NCBI GenBank assembly: GCA_023450535.1
Contig: JAEXGX010000394.1
Span: 1-6,859, forward strand
Direction: 5' to 3'
Source of the DNA: Pseudomonadota bacterium
GTDB taxonomy: Bacteria; Desulfobacterota; Desulfovibrionia; Desulfovibrionales; Desulfovibrionaceae
Length of the DNA stretch: 6,859 bases
Shown in pieces: positions 1 through 6,260 of the stretch (position 1 is the first letter of the stretch; each line of letters starts with the position of its first letter). The notes below the pieces were generated by a model. It ran no database searches. It had not been told where the DNA came from and worked only from the letters and a program-made list of their open reading frames with translations. The position numbers and the translations under genes are program-made.

Positions 1-63
1 GCTCCAATCCGCCGTGCAGTGGAGTCGACCGGCGGAGGGAGCCGACTGTGGATTGAAATATGA
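1..63 (+). CDS. C-terminal end of an unidentified upstream gene (partial)
   Basis: Frame 1 is open from the window edge to a TGA at 61-63, giving a tail of 20 residues that ends GGGSRLWIEI. The stop overlaps the cobT start codon in an ATGA arrangement (ATG 60-62, TGA 61-63), which is typical of translationally coupled genes in one operon. I do not recognise the tail. It does not carry the Cys-rich end usual for a DppD/OppD-type ATPase, so it is not an obvious partner of the ATPase gene at 1171. The open stretch is short enough to occur by chance. The main support is the four-base overlap and the absence of any other obvious leader for cobT. Confidence 0.45.
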   Translation, partial: APIRRAVESTGGGSRLWIEI

Positions 64-1166
64 GTGCAAGTCTGAATGCTTTTCCTGAATTTGCCCGTCG
101 CCTTGACGAGATCTGTCCGGTTGACGCCGGGCTTGAACATTCCGCCCGGGCGCACCTTGATGATCTGACCAAGCCGAAGGGAAGTTTGGGCCGCCTTGAG
201 GATATCGCCGTGCGCTTGTTCATGATCAACGGAGGCCAGGAACCGTTGCGCGTGGAACCTGCCCTTGTGGTTGTCGCGGCCGGGGATCACGGTGTCGTGG
301 AAGAAGGCGTCAGTGCCTTTCCGCAGGAAGTGACCGGCCAGATGCTACGCAATATTCTGGAAGGCGGGGCGGGCATCAGTGTGCTTTCCCGTCTCAACGG
401 CATGGAAATGATAGTTGTGGATGCCGGCGGCGCTCATGATGCTCTGAACGAGGAGCAATATCCCAAGCTGAAGAACCTTCGTTTAGGCCGGGGAACTGCA
501 AACCTTGCCCGCGAGTGCGCCATGAGCGCCGGACACTGCGTCAAGGCTCTTGAATACGGCATGGACACGGTACGCTATGCTGCTGAACAGGGTGTACGCC
601 TTGTGGCCACGGGCGAAATGGGCATCGGCAATACCACGCCCGCCACAGCTCTGTTTTGTGCCCTGTACGGGCTGAAGCCGGAATATGTCGTCGGGCCGGG
701 AACCGGCTTGAACACCGCCGGAATACGACGTAAGACAGGAGTGATCCACCGTGCGCTGGAATTGCACCAGAGCGTGATTGCCGCACACGATGCTCTGGGT
801 ATGGCCTCTGCATTGGGAGGCTATGAAATCATGGTGCTGGCCGGAGTGGTGCTGGGAGCGGCGGAAAACCGCATTCCCGTGCTGGTGGACGGTTTTATTT
901 CCACTGCAGCGTATGCCGTAGCGCACGCCCTGTGTCCGGCAGTCAAAGATTATGCCTTTTTGTCCCATGCTTCTGCGGAGCCGGGCTATGCCGCTGTCAT
1001 TGAAAAAATGGGACAGATTCCTCTGCTTCAACTTGGCTTTCGCCTTGGCGAAGGAACGGGATGTGCAATGGCCTTTCCCCTGTTGCGCGCCGCCGCCGCC
1101 GTTTATAATGAAATGGCGACATTCAGCGGAGCGAGTGTTGCCGGGGCGACCCGGCCCATAGGATAA
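60..1166 (+). CDS. cobT: Nicotinate-nucleotide--dimethylbenzimidazole phosphoribosyltransferase CobT
   Basis: CobT transfers phosphoribose from nicotinate mononucleotide to 5,6-dimethylbenzimidazole (or another base), giving alpha-ribazole 5'-phosphate and nicotinate. This activates the lower ligand in the nucleotide-loop step of cobamide (B12) assembly in the cytoplasm. The 368-residue product is close to the usual length of about 350-360. Visible family motifs are DDLTKPKGSLGRLE (34-47), VVAAGDHGVVEEGVSAFP (71-88), GEMGIGNTTPATAL (185-198), VGPGTGLNTAG (211-221) and LGFRLGEGTG (325-334). Glu331 in the last motif matches the catalytic Glu317 of Salmonella CobT, and Glu185 probably matches Glu174; both assignments come from motif context, not an alignment. 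The ATG at 60 overlaps the preceding stop. The Shine-Dalgarno match is poor (a purine run near 33-41 is too far upstream), so coupling to the upstream gene is likely. The ABC ATPase gene follows 4 bp downstream. The sequence appears intact. Confidence 0.96.
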   Translation: MSASLNAFPEFARRLDEICPVDAGLEHSARAHLDDLTKPKGSLGRLEDIAVRLFMINGGQEPLRVEPALVVVAAGDHGVVEEGVSAFPQEVTGQMLRNILEGGAGISVLSRLNGMEMIVVDAGGAHDALNEEQYPKLKNLRLGRGTANLARECAMSAGHCVKALEYGMDTVRYAAEQGVRLVATGEMGIGNTTPATALFCALYGLKPEYVVGPGTGLNTAGIRRKTGVIHRALELHQSVIAAHDALGMASALGGYEIMVLAGVVLGAAENRIPVLVDGFISTAAYAVAHALCPAVKDYAFLSHASAEPGYAAVIEKMGQIPLLQLGFRLGEGTGCAMAFPLLRAAAAVYNEMATFSGASVAGATRPIG

Positions 1167-1170
1167 GGAT

Positions 1171-2109
1171 ATGGCATATCCTCTGGAATTCAGGCGGGTG
1201 AGCCGCGAGTTTCAGGTGCGCAAGGGCATTTTGGGCGTGCGCAGTATGACATTGCGAGCGGTGGATGATGTGTCCTTGTACGTGGAAAAAGGGGAAACTC
1301 TTGGTCTCGTGGGGGAATCAGGGTGCGGAAAATCCACCTTGGCGCGTATGGCCGCAGGCCTGCTGGCCCCCTCGTCCGGAGAGGTGCTGATCGATGCTGC
1401 TCGTTTAGCTTCCTTTACGCCCCGGGAGCGCGCCCGGCGTATTCAGATGGTGTTTCAGGATCCTTTTTCTTCTCTGAACCCCCGGCTCAGCGTGGGAAAT
1501 TCAGTGACTGAACCGCTGCGCATGACAAGGCCGGAACTGTCCTCTGCCGCCTTGCGGGAGCAGGCGTTTGCCTTGCTGGAGAAAGTGGAGCTGAGGCCAG
1601 AGCAGGCCGATCTTTTTCCGCACGAGTTTTCCGGCGGGCAACGTCAAAGGGTGGCCGTGGCCAGAGCGCTTATCGCCGACCCTGCCCTGGTGGTATGCGA
1701 TGAGCCTGTTTCCGCGCTGGACGCCTCTGTTCAGGCTCAGGTGTTGAATCTGCTCAAGGACATGCAGGATGAAAGAGGGCTGAGCTATCTGTTTATTTCC
1801 CATGATTTGAGTGTGGTTGGCTTTATGAGCCAGCGGATCGCAGTCATGTATCTGGGGCGTATTGTGGAACTCGCTTCTCGTGATGAGTTGTTCAGTCATC
1901 CTGCTCACCCGTATTCAAAGGCGCTTCTTGCCGCTGCTCCGGGCAGAGGCGGAACCCCTCTGCCCGGGGAAATGCCCAGCCCCTTTGCTCCACCGCGCGG
2001 GTGCGCATTTCATCCCCGTTGCCCCATTGCCCGCGATCTGTGTCGGGAAATAAGCCCGGAAGAACGAGCTTTTGGCGGACATATCGTACGCTGCCATTTT
2101 CCACTATAA
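1171..2109 (+). CDS. Peptide/nickel-type ABC transporter ATP-binding protein (DppF/OppF-like)
   Basis: This is a cytoplasmic ATPase subunit of an Opp/Dpp/Nik-type importer, 312 residues, the usual size for the family. ABC motifs appear in order: Walker A GESGCGKST (48-56), Q-loop Gln96 in VFQDP, signature FSGGQRQR (153-160), Walker B ALVVCDEP (172-179, Glu178 as catalytic base), D-loop SALD and H-loop His211. The C-terminal oligopeptide-transporter extension begins at HPAHPYSKALL (243-253) and contains four Cys (278, 284, 291, 308). That Cys pattern is common in this family, and an Fe-S cluster has been reported at such a site in a mycobacterial Opp transporter. The gene starts 4 bp after cobT with a purine-rich site (aggataagga) overlapping its stop, so they are co-transcribed. 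Permeases, binding protein and a DppD partner are not in the window, so the substrate is unknown. Oligopeptide, nickel or a cobamide-related solute are options; the neighbour cobT alone does not decide. Confidence 0.9.
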   Translation: MAYPLEFRRVSREFQVRKGILGVRSMTLRAVDDVSLYVEKGETLGLVGESGCGKSTLARMAAGLLAPSSGEVLIDAARLASFTPRERARRIQMVFQDPFSSLNPRLSVGNSVTEPLRMTRPELSSAALREQAFALLEKVELRPEQADLFPHEFSGGQRQRVAVARALIADPALVVCDEPVSALDASVQAQVLNLLKDMQDERGLSYLFISHDLSVVGFMSQRIAVMYLGRIVELASRDELFSHPAHPYSKALLAAAPGRGGTPLPGEMPSPFAPPRGCAFHPRCPIARDLCREISPEERAFGGHIVRCHFPL

Positions 2110-2128
2110 GTGGAATAAAATAGTTTTT

Positions 2129-2171
2129 TAGTCATAAATAAATATAATTATTTGTTTATGACTATTTTTTT
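2129..2171 (+). terminator. AT-rich Rho-independent terminator after the cobT-ABC operon
   Basis: Arms 2129-2144 and 2149-2164 pair over 16 positions with one G-U pair (2139 with 2154) around a 4-nt loop. Seven T follow at 2165-2171. The stem is almost all A-T (TAGTCATAAA pairs with TTTATGACTA), so it is weaker than a normal terminator per base pair, but it is long and sits 20 bp after the ATPase stop. T residues also flank the left arm. Confidence 0.7.
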
Positions 2172-2181
2172 GTGCTTTATT

Positions 2182-2217
2182 TTGATTATAAAAGAATATA
2201 TAGTAACATACTATAAT
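2182..2217 (+). promoter_or_regulatory. Candidate promoter and small palindrome upstream of the chemoreceptor gene
   Basis: A perfect -10 hexamer TATAAT lies at 2212-2217, about 20 nt before the ATG. The best -35-like hexamer is TTGATT at 2182-2187, but the 24-bp spacing is too long, so the -35 is uncertain and an activator may be needed. The -10 overlaps a palindrome with arms TATAGTA (2199-2205) and TACTATA (2209-2215) separated by ACA, which could be a regulator site. No sigma-28 or sigma-54 consensus was seen. A start near 2224 would leave a leader of about 14 nt. Confidence 0.4.
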
Positions 2218-2237
2218 ATTTTTGGGGGACGAGTGGT

Positions 2238-4358
2238 ATGAATTTTTCCATTCGGATGAAAATACTTTCCGGAACATTGAGTCTGGTCGCAATTACTGCT
2301 ATTTTCGGATTTCTTTCCTATATATTTATTGGAAAAATTTCTTCATCTACCTTTAGTATAACAGACCACTATGCCAAAGCTGTTCAGTATGCCACAGGTG
2401 TAGAGCGTATGTCGCTATGGACAGTTCTTGAAGAAAAGATTTTTCTTCTGGAAAAAGATAGCGCTGCATTCCAAAAAGTGGAAGAACAACTGACTCTTTT
2501 GTTTGGAGAACTGGACAAGGTGGATACACTGGCAAAATCCTTCAATGACAGGGAATTGCTTGAACGTTCGAAAAAAGCCCGGGAAGCAGCCACACAGTAT
2601 CAGAAAAGTTTCCGGCAGGGAGTGGAACTTCTCAGGCAGAACAAAAATGCTGAAGCAGCCATGCAGGAAAACGGTAAAAAGGTGGAAAAAGCCGCTGCTG
2701 ACTTCATGAAGCTTCAGGTGGATGCCTATAACTCGGCCCGTAATCAGGGCATGTCTGCTGCTATGCTGGATGAATATGTGCAGCGTTACATTATTACATC
2801 CAATATTAATACTCTGGCGCAGCAGATCATGCGGGCGGAAAAAGAGGAAATTTTTGTCAAGGATCGTGCTCATTATCGGAAAATGCAGGAAATGCTCCCG
2901 CGTCTATTTGAATTATATGATGAACTCGCCGCGATGACGACCGACAGCGTTCAACTGACGCTGATCAAAAACGCGAAGGACGCTACTACGATTTATCAGG
3001 ACAGTGCAGCCACCTGGATCGCCAACGACAACAAGCTGAACGATGTGTTGGCAGGAATGGGAAAACTTGGCAATCTGGTCGTCACGCAGGCACAGGACGC
3101 GGAAAAAACCGGGTTTGCCCAGTCTGACGATGCACGTCTGCACTCAATAAAGCTGATCGGCGAATCCAACCTGATTATTGTCGTCACCGGCATTGTGGCT
3201 TTGGTATTTGGCATTGTGGTAGCCTTCTGGCTGGCTGCTCTGATCAGTAATCCCATGAAAAAAGGCGTACGTTACGCCACAGCCGTGACGGCCGGAGACT
3301 TCAGCCAGAATCTCGATGTCCATTCAAAGGATGAAATAGGCGTGCTTGCCGATGCCTTGCGCACCATGGTGGCAAACCTGAAGGAGCGCATAGCGGAAGC
3401 GGATCGCCAGGGGCTGGCGGCACAGGAGCAGGCCAGAAGGGCCAATGTGGCCATGCAGGATGCGGAAGAAGCCAGCCGGGATGCGCAGGAGAAGGCCAGA
3501 AATATGTTGTTGGCGGCGCGGCGTCTTGAGGAGGTGGCCAGCGTTGTTTCCACCGCTTCTGCAGAACTTATGACGCAAATAGAATACTCCGAGCACGGGG
3601 CTTCCGAACAGGTGGCGAGGGTAGCTGAAACCGTCGCGGCCATGGATTCCATGAGTGCCACCATCGGTGATGTGGTCAACAGCGCGGGGGTCGCTTCGTC
3701 TGTATCCAACCAGACCCGCGACAAGGCAGTCGGGGGAGAGACGGTTGTGCGCAAGGCAGTGGAAAGCATCAAAGGAGTGCAGCAGCAGTCTTTAAAGCTG
3801 AAAGGAGATATGACGCAGCTTTCCGAACAAGCCCAGTCCATCAATCAGATTATGAATGTTATTTCCGATATTGCGGATCAAACCAATCTGCTGGCACTGA
3901 ATGCGGCCATTGAAGCTGCCCGGGCCGGAGATGCCGGGCGCGGATTTGCAGTTGTGGCGGATGAAGTGCGCAAGCTGGCAGAAAAGACTATGGCTTCCAC
4001 CGCTGACGTGGGGCGTGCCATTCATGGCATTCAGGACAGCGTTTCCACCAATATCGAACAAGTGGAACGCGCTGTGCAAACCATTGGCGAAGCCACACAA
4101 TATGCCACAGATTCTGGCGTCGCTCTGGATGAAATTGTCGCCATGATGGACAAATCTGTGGAACAAGTGCAGGCGATTGCCCGTGCAAGTGAAGCACAGT
4201 CTTCTTCCTGCAAAAATGTGGGGAGGTCCGTCAATGAAGTGAATGGTATTGCCGAAGATACGGCCAATGCCATGCGCAAGGCGGCATCTTCAGTTGCCGA
4301 GTTGACGGAACAGGCTCGTATTCTTTCCGAACTGATAAAGGATATGCAACAGGCGTAA
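2238..4358 (+). CDS. Methyl-accepting chemotaxis protein with large periplasmic helical sensor region
   Basis: This is an inner-membrane chemoreceptor that would report ligand binding in the periplasm to CheA/CheW. The 706 residues read as: TM1 (about 10-32); a periplasmic, largely helical region (about 33-308) long enough for two stacked bundles, resembling the helical bimodular type (inference from length and helical character); TM2 (about 310-336); HAMP (about 333-386); an Ala/Glu/Gln-rich coiled coil (385-440); and the MCP signalling domain (about 450-700). Its hairpin tip near 541-583 carries DQTNLLALNAAIEAARAG and RGFAVVADEVRKLAEKT, the near-invariant CheA/CheW contact region. The C-terminus lacks an NWETF-type CheR tether. 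The start at 2238 is preceded by GGGGGA (2224-2229) at 8-nt spacing. The sensor-half DNA is visibly more AT-rich than the signalling half, with about 30% GC in 2281-2340 and about 60% in 3601-3660 by hand count. The ligand cannot be told from sequence. No che genes are adjacent. Confidence 0.95.
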   Translation: MNFSIRMKILSGTLSLVAITAIFGFLSYIFIGKISSSTFSITDHYAKAVQYATGVERMSLWTVLEEKIFLLEKDSAAFQKVEEQLTLLFGELDKVDTLAKSFNDRELLERSKKAREAATQYQKSFRQGVELLRQNKNAEAAMQENGKKVEKAAADFMKLQVDAYNSARNQGMSAAMLDEYVQRYIITSNINTLAQQIMRAEKEEIFVKDRAHYRKMQEMLPRLFELYDELAAMTTDSVQLTLIKNAKDATTIYQDSAATWIANDNKLNDVLAGMGKLGNLVVTQAQDAEKTGFAQSDDARLHSIKLIGESNLIIVVTGIVALVFGIVVAFWLAALISNPMKKGVRYATAVTAGDFSQNLDVHSKDEIGVLADALRTMVANLKERIAEADRQGLAAQEQARRANVAMQDAEEASRDAQEKARNMLLAARRLEEVASVVSTASAELMTQIEYSEHGASEQVARVAETVAAMDSMSATIGDVVNSAGVASSVSNQTRDKAVGGETVVRKAVESIKGVQQQSLKLKGDMTQLSEQAQSINQIMNVISDIADQTNLLALNAAIEAARAGDAGRGFAVVADEVRKLAEKTMASTADVGRAIHGIQDSVSTNIEQVERAVQTIGEATQYATDSGVALDEIVAMMDKSVEQVQAIARASEAQSSSCKNVGRSVNEVNGIAEDTANAMRKAASSVAELTEQARILSELIKDMQQA

Positions 4359-4390
4359 AGTATTTCAGTACGAAATATACTATAGATTTT
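4359..4390 (+). terminator. Weak candidate terminator after the chemoreceptor gene
   Basis: Directly after the stop codon, AGTATTTC (4359-4366) can pair with the segment 4372-4381 over 8 bp with a 2-nt bulge, around the loop AGTAC. The following sequence (4387-4398) is pyrimidine-rich and T-rich but not a clean T-run. The position is right; the structure is weak. Confidence 0.3.
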
Positions 4391-4418
4391 CCTTTCTCTG
4401 TCATTGCATGACGTAACA

Positions 4419-4471
4419 TTTCAAGTAGTGGCGGAGAGCACTTTAACGTGAAACTACTTCGAAAGTAGTTT
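4419..4471 (+). promoter_or_regulatory. Two mutually exclusive hairpins (possible RNA switch or regulator site)
   Basis: AAACTACTT (4451-4459) pairs perfectly with AAGTAGTTT (4463-4471) around a 3-nt loop. The same left arm can instead pair with the upstream copy AAGTAGT (4423-4429). That alternative extends by TTTC (4419-4422) against GAAA (4461-4464) with one bulged C at 4460, giving 11 bp. Only one of the two can form. This is seen directly in the sequence; the function is unknown, and it matters only if transcription starts upstream of 4419. Confidence 0.4.
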
Positions 4472-4516
4472 TAAAAGTAAAAAAGTATGAACTCAACAGG
4501 GCTCGGAGAAGTAAGA

Positions 4517-4549
4517 TTGTGGTTTATTTAGATGTAAAAGGAATATAAT
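4517..4549 (+). promoter_or_regulatory. Candidate promoter for the secreted-protein gene
   Basis: A perfect TATAAT lies at 4544-4549. TTGTGG (4517-4522) is the nearest -35-like match, but at 21-bp spacing it is only a loose candidate. In such AT-rich DNA a TATAAT match is weak evidence. If used, transcription would begin near 4556 and leave a leader of about 160 nt that includes the hairpin at 4664-4698. Confidence 0.3.
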
Positions 4550-4663
4550 TAATAAGAAATATTTGTGTAGTATAGATAATCTACTGAAATAGAAACGTTA
4601 AATTTTTTTGAATGAAAAGGCTTGTGAATGATTGCGCATTACGAGAAGCTGTATTAGTTTCTG

Positions 4664-4698
4664 AAACGTCACAGGTCAGACATTGTACGGCGTTTTTT
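4664..4698 (+). terminator. Terminator-like hairpin in the leader of the secreted-protein gene (possible attenuator)
   Basis: AAACGTC (4664-4670) pairs with GGCGTTT (4689-4695) with one G-U pair. An inner ACA/TGT pair (4671-4673 with 4684-4686) and a 2-nt bulge continue the stem, closing a 10-nt loop. The run of six T is at 4693-4698, partly inside the stem. It ends only 6 nt before the AAGGAG ribosome binding site, where an end-of-gene terminator has no reason to be. An upstream copy of GAAACGT at 4592-4598 could compete for the same right arm. The stem is modest, so its activity is an inference. Confidence 0.4.
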
Positions 4699-4704
4699 CT
4701 ATCT

Positions 4705-4710
4705 AAGGAG
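4705..4710 (+). promoter_or_regulatory. Ribosome binding site that fixes the start at 4717
   Basis: AAGGAG lies 6 nt before ATG 4717. It is a near-ideal Shine-Dalgarno site and places the start directly at a signal peptide. The ATG at 4612 in the same frame has none. Confidence 0.85.
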
Positions 4711-4716
4711 TCAATC

Positions 4717-5859
4717 ATGTTTAAGAAAGTGCCTGCTCTCGCTATATGCCTGCTTATGGCGTGTGGCGCCGAAGCATGGGGCGCTTCGAGGCCTGCTGTT
4801 ATGCAGTCGCCCGCCAAGGACGGCGCATACGTGCTCGAACTGCCCGGTCTGGTGAACGGCGAAAAGCATGTCACCATCAGCGGCGCGGAAAAGACCATTT
4901 ATGACGGTCTCGTTCTTCGTAAGACCCGCATCAAAAGTGACGGAAAGATCGTCATTCCCCCTGCGGGCATTTACACTACAGTGCGTTGCGGTAACTGGAA
5001 GCCGTTCGACAACGAAAAAATTTACGTCGGCCCCACGCCCTTCTATTACATCAACCAGCGTTCCGCCCGCACCGTGCTTCAGAACCAGGTGTTTCAGGTT
5101 GGTGAAGTGAAGCCCATGAATCCCAACAAAACTCGCGGTTGGGAACTTGCCAGTATCAGTTCAGACACGTACATGATGCCCAATTCCATGTCCGCTGTGT
5201 TCAAGCTGGTGAAGACCACGGGCAACTACTACGGTTCCACGTTCAACGTGACCACCGGCTCTGCCGTGACCAACGACGGCGCCAATGGCAAGGCTGCTTC
5301 TGCCAAAACCTACCAGAAGCCCGGCTTTTATTCCATCACTGAAAGTGATTCCGCCGATACCAACATCATGGCCACCAACGTGGCCGCCGGCGGCCGTACT
5401 TACGTGATCGTGGATGAAATCACCCCCGAGACGGTGAAGGTGCGCGAAATGGGCACCGACAGCTGCACGGACGCCTGGATTTCTCCCGCCGAGCCGCTCA
5501 TCGCCTCCTACGCCAAGGGTGACAAGTTCACCATTGGCGATGCTTCTGTGGAAGTTACTAACGTGACTGCGGACAGCGTGAGCATTCGTCTTACCGAAAA
5601 CGGCAAGACCGTTGACAAGACCTTCGGGCCTTACAACGACAAGACCAGGGCCAAGCTGTTCATGTCTGAAAAGACCCGTGACATGTTCTGGATTCTTTCC
5701 CCCAGCGGGAAGGAAATTGTTTTCCTTAACGTGAATGACCCGGCCGGTCCCTTTGCGGGCGGCAAGGCTTCCCTCGTAGCGTACAAGGACGTCATCGACG
5801 TGCAGGACGGCACAGAATGGCCGCTGGATACGCGCTTTGTCGCGCGCCCTGAAACTTGA
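4717..5859 (+). CDS. Secreted protein of unknown family, frame interrupted by TGA (N-terminal 380 residues)
   Basis: I do not recognise the family. The product begins with a signal sequence: MFKK, a hydrophobic core VPALAICLLMACGA, and an AEA cleavage site after residue 20. LMAC at 13-16 could alternatively be a poor lipobox. The rest has no membrane span and many short Val/Thr/Tyr/Lys-rich segments, suggesting a mainly beta-structured periplasmic or surface protein. Mature Cys are at 91 and 250. Notable stretches are RCGNWKPFDNEKIYVGPTPF (90-109), DSCTDAWISP (248-257) and DTRFVARPET (371-380) just before TGA 5857-5859. Codons favour C- and G-ending forms (aag, aac, gac, acc) more than in the chemoreceptor, as in highly expressed genes. 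The frame continues past the TGA to 6171, and no terminator follows the TGA. The natural product was therefore probably 484 residues, and this segment is either truncated or read through. Start 4717 is chosen over 4612 from the ribosome binding site and signal peptide. Confidence 0.8.
   Translation: MFKKVPALAICLLMACGAEAWGASRPAVMQSPAKDGAYVLELPGLVNGEKHVTISGAEKTIYDGLVLRKTRIKSDGKIVIPPAGIYTTVRCGNWKPFDNEKIYVGPTPFYYINQRSARTVLQNQVFQVGEVKPMNPNKTRGWELASISSDTYMMPNSMSAVFKLVKTTGNYYGSTFNVTTGSAVTNDGANGKAASAKTYQKPGFYSITESDSADTNIMATNVAAGGRTYVIVDEITPETVKVREMGTDSCTDAWISPAEPLIASYAKGDKFTIGDASVEVTNVTADSVSIRLTENGKTVDKTFGPYNDKTRAKLFMSEKTRDMFWILSPSGKEIVFLNVNDPAGPFAGGKASLVAYKDVIDVQDGTEWPLDTRFVARPET
5857..5859 (+). other. 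In-frame TGA: nonsense mutation or recoded (Sec?) codon
   Basis: The codons around it read GAA ACT TGA GCG ACC TGC ACC (Glu-Thr-stop-Ala-Thr-Cys-Thr). The same frame is open for 380 codons before and 103 after. The stop-x-x-Cys layout equals a CxxC or UxxC redox pair if codon 381 is Cys or Sec. A one-base change from TGC, TGT, TGG or CGA would also produce it. The only stem nearby of SECIS position is 4 bp (GCAC 5867-5870 with GTGC 5887-5890) plus an inner ATC/GAT, with no G in the first two loop positions. That is not a convincing SECIS element. Confidence 0.7.
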
Positions 5860-6171
5860 GCGACCTGCACCTTTATCCATGAGATCGTGCTTGAAAACAA
5901 GGACGAAATCGAACTGGATAATTCCAGCAACGTGTTTGCTGGACCGCAAAACTACTACAAGGTCATGATTGACGATTTCGACGGGAAGACCATCAATGCC
6001 TGGCATATTGAAGACAAGGACGGCAACAAGACCGCCAACCTTGCCGGACGCAGCCAGGGCCTACACATCGATGCTGTTGTCGGCGATAAGTGCCGCTCTA
6101 CCGCTCACTTCTTCAGCCGCGTGAATTCTGCTCTTCTGCGCGAAGCTACCGCTGCAGCCGCGAAGAAGTAA
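5860..6171 (+). pseudogene. C-terminal 103 residues of the interrupted secreted protein
   Basis: This segment is in the same frame as the gene starting at 4717 and separated from it only by TGA 5857-5859, ending at TAA 6169-6171. It carries the same C-rich codon use and looks like ordinary protein: CTFIHEIVLENKDEIELD, then GPQNYYKVMIDDFDGK, NAWHIEDKDGNK and a basic, Ala-rich end (ATAAAAKK). Cys residues fall at 384 and 459 in full-length numbering. If translated separately, the first usable start would be GTG 5887-5889 (94 residues), but it has no Shine-Dalgarno site and no signal peptide, so independent expression is unlikely. The strong terminator 33 bp after its stop shows that the transcription unit was built to include it. 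I read it as the tail of one 484-residue protein, either lost by a nonsense change or reached by UGA recoding. Confidence 0.7.
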
Positions 6172-6203
6172 CCCGACGATACGACCGTATCTGTCTGTGA
6201 CAG

Positions 6204-6235
6204 GAAGGGAGGAGTTGTTCCTCCCTTCTTTTTTT
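6204..6235 (+). terminator. Strong Rho-independent terminator after the secreted-protein gene
   Basis: GAAGGGAGGA (6204-6213) pairs perfectly with TCCTCCCTTC (6219-6228) around a 5-nt loop, followed by seven T (6229-6235). It lies 33 bp past the TAA at 6169-6171, so it closes a unit that includes both halves of the interrupted gene. Confidence 0.93.
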
Positions 6236-6260
6236 GGCAGTTCCTCATTGAAATTTTGTA

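Larger units (their letters stand above)
4359..4716 (+). other. 358-bp AT-rich gene-free spacer with several hairpins
   Basis: No convincing gene was found here. An in-frame ATG at 4612 would extend the downstream secreted protein by 35 residues, but it has no ribosome binding site and would bury the signal peptide, so I reject it as the start. The spacer holds a weak hairpin (4359-4381), two mutually exclusive hairpins (4419-4471), a TATAAT at 4544-4549 and a terminator-like hairpin (4664-4698) just before the ribosome binding site. Such a long structured leader suggests transcript-level control, but I recognise no known riboswitch class. Confidence 0.6.

Noticed and set aside
1..59. Tail of a cobalamin riboswitch before cobT
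   Set aside because: No B12-box-like sequence or characteristic pairing is visible in the 59 bases, and the frame is open through to an ATGA overlap, which fits coding DNA better.
3272..3844. Minus-strand open frame of 190 codons inside the chemoreceptor gene
   Set aside because: It is Ser/Ala/Thr-rich antisense translation of a repetitive coiled-coil coding region; the + strand gene is certain here.
4653..4667. GTTTC-T-GAAAC palindrome as an RNA hairpin
   Set aside because: A one-base loop cannot form in RNA. It may only matter as a DNA site and is too short to support a claim.
4612..4716. Longer N-terminus for the secreted protein from ATG 4612
   Set aside because: There is no ribosome binding site before 4612, the added 35 residues precede a clear signal peptide, and the region overlaps a terminator-like hairpin. 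ATG 4717 has an ideal AAGGAG.
5161..6006. Long minus-strand open frame (281 codons) over the secreted-protein gene
   Set aside because: It is a mirror of the C-rich third positions of the + strand gene, with a His/Gly/Val-rich composition, no recognisable motif and no ribosome binding site logic.
5887..6171. Independent small gene from GTG 5887
   Set aside because: No Shine-Dalgarno site precedes it, it lacks a signal peptide, and it is in frame with the gene upstream, so it is better read as that gene's C-terminus.
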